Shown: one piece after another, positions 26,389 through 27,057 of the stretch
How positions within the stretch are numbered: the stretch's first letter is position 1
Layout: every line of letters begins with the position of its first letter
NCBI GenBank assembly: GCA_002298965.1
Contig: DBMN01000163.1
Coordinates: 1-27,057, forward strand
DNA from: Rhizobiales bacterium UBA697
Lineage (GTDB): Bacteria; Pseudomonadota; Alphaproteobacteria; Rhizobiales; Ancalomicrobiaceae
Reading direction: 5' to 3'
Length of the DNA stretch: 27,057 nucleotides
Position numbers and translations under genes: made by a program
The notes under the pieces: model-generated
Told to the model about the DNA's origin: nothing
Seen by the model: only the letters and a program-made list of their open reading frames with translations
The model's database searches: none

Positions 26389-27057
26389 TCACCCCGCCCG
26401 CGGCGCATCCCCGTCGAGGCCGCGGAAGATCGCCTCGGCGATCGGCAGCAGGCGGTCGCGATCGGTCGCCGCCGTCACCGCGAAGCCCCAGCCGCGATCG
26501 ATCCAGGCGAAGGTCGAGGTCGCCCCCTCGGAGCGGAACCGGAAGGCGGTGGTATCGCCGCCCGGCGTCGCCTGTACCCACAGCGTCAGCCGTCCGCCGG
26601 CCGCGTCCTCGTACATCAGCTGCGCCGCCGCCTTCTCGCCGGCCGGCAACAGCCGCCCGCCGATCAGCTTCCAGCCGAAGCGGCCGAGATCGGGCGCGAC
26701 GATCGGCCGGCCGAGCCGCTTGGAGAGCCAGCCGAGGAGATGCGTCTCTTCGCTGGCGCGCACCTCGACCGGATGCACCACCTCCGCCACGAACAGCCGA
26801 TGCGCCGCGCTCGCCTCCTCGGCGACGATCATCGGCACCGGAGCGGGCGAGACGGCAACGGGGGAGGGCGTTGCGAGGCGCATGGAGAGCCCACCGACGA
26901 CCGCGCCGGCGGCGAAGACCACCAGCGCCGCGGCGATCGCCCGCATCCGCGAGAGGCCGCGCCGACGGTTCGCCTCGCGGATGTTGGCGATGCGCAGGCG
27001 GCTGGGGATGGGCTCGTCGGCGATCGGGGCGAGCTGTTCGCGAAGCGCCGCGCGGTC
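26389..27057 (-). CDS. Transmembrane anti-sigma factor, C-terminal part (continues beyond the window)
   Basis: The frame is open to the window edge, so the N-terminus is missing; 222 codons are visible. The visible N-terminal part reads QLAPIADEPIPSRLR, then an Arg-rich stretch and one membrane helix (MRAIAAALVVFAAGAVVGGLS). A periplasmic domain follows, with SKRLGRPIVAPDL, YEDAAGGRLTLWVQ and STFAWIDRGWGFAVT. This is the layout of alphaproteobacterial RsiW-like/COG5662 regulators, in which a cytoplasmic domain holds an ECF sigma factor and the periplasmic domain senses a signal. The D-E-P-I-P-x-R-L motif before the helix is typical. The ATG at 26946 lies inside the gene, at the membrane helix, and is not a likely start. 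The sigma-factor gene is expected just beyond the right edge. Confidence 0.75.
   Translation of the reverse strand, partial: DRAALREQLAPIADEPIPSRLRIANIREANRRRGLSRMRAIAAALVVFAAGAVVGGLSMRLATPSPVAVSPAPVPMIVAEEASAAHRLFVAEVVHPVEVRASEETHLLGWLSKRLGRPIVAPDLGRFGWKLIGGRLLPAGEKAAAQLMYEDAAGGRLTLWVQATPGGDTTAFRFRSEGATSTFAWIDRGWGFAVTAATDRDRLLPIAEAIFRGLDGDAPRAG

Noticed and set aside
26389..26946. Separate 185-residue protein starting at the ATG at 26946
   Set aside because: The frame stays open to the window edge and the upstream codons encode the conserved juxtamembrane DEPIPSRLR motif, so the ATG is internal to a longer anti-sigma factor.

Overview
The window is about 27 kb of very GC-rich DNA (roughly two thirds G+C by eye) with tightly packed genes. 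Several families typical of Alphaproteobacteria are present: DUF2336, DUF1289, DUF475, a TakP/FcbT-type TRAP system, and a membrane anti-sigma factor. A Hyphomicrobiales-like chromosome is the best guess. No rRNA, tRNA, CRISPR array or intact insertion sequence was seen.

Layout. 1-3249: the 3' end of cobS, an unrecognised 564-residue membrane protein, a small DUF1289 zinc-binding protein, and dusA. 3225-5349: a low-GC segment with one glycosyltransferase-like gene, bounded by two 141-bp direct repeats (about 94% identical) of the dusA 5' end and its upstream region. This looks like a genomic-island remnant inserted at the 5' end of dusA. 5385-6038: mobA. 6186-11398: a TRAP transporter locus with two tandem, about 85% identical TakP-like binding proteins (+), facing dctM and dctQ (-) across a shared bidirectional terminator. 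11583-13660: a DUF475/TerC-like membrane protein and an EamA/DMT exporter. 13844-15367: moaA and a divergent DUF971 gene. 15456-17495: a divergent pair, an L,D-transpeptidase and a DUF2336 protein. 17689-22626: fba, tkt and fbp, all on the minus strand, separated by terminators and a 661-bp gene-free gap. 22842-26225: a hexapeptide acetyltransferase, a sterol desaturase-family membrane hydroxylase and class I fumarase. 26249-26364: a REP-like three-hairpin palindrome. 26389-27057: an incomplete anti-sigma factor running off the window.

How the genes fit together. mobA and moaA are two separated molybdenum-cofactor steps. The TRAP locus probably imports 2-oxo acids or similar carboxylates using two alternative receptors for one permease. 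fbp, tkt and fba cover the fructose-bisphosphate/pentose-phosphate section of central carbon metabolism, with fumarase close by. The part most worth following up is the island at dusA: duplicated gene start, atypical composition, orphan cargo and no integrase.
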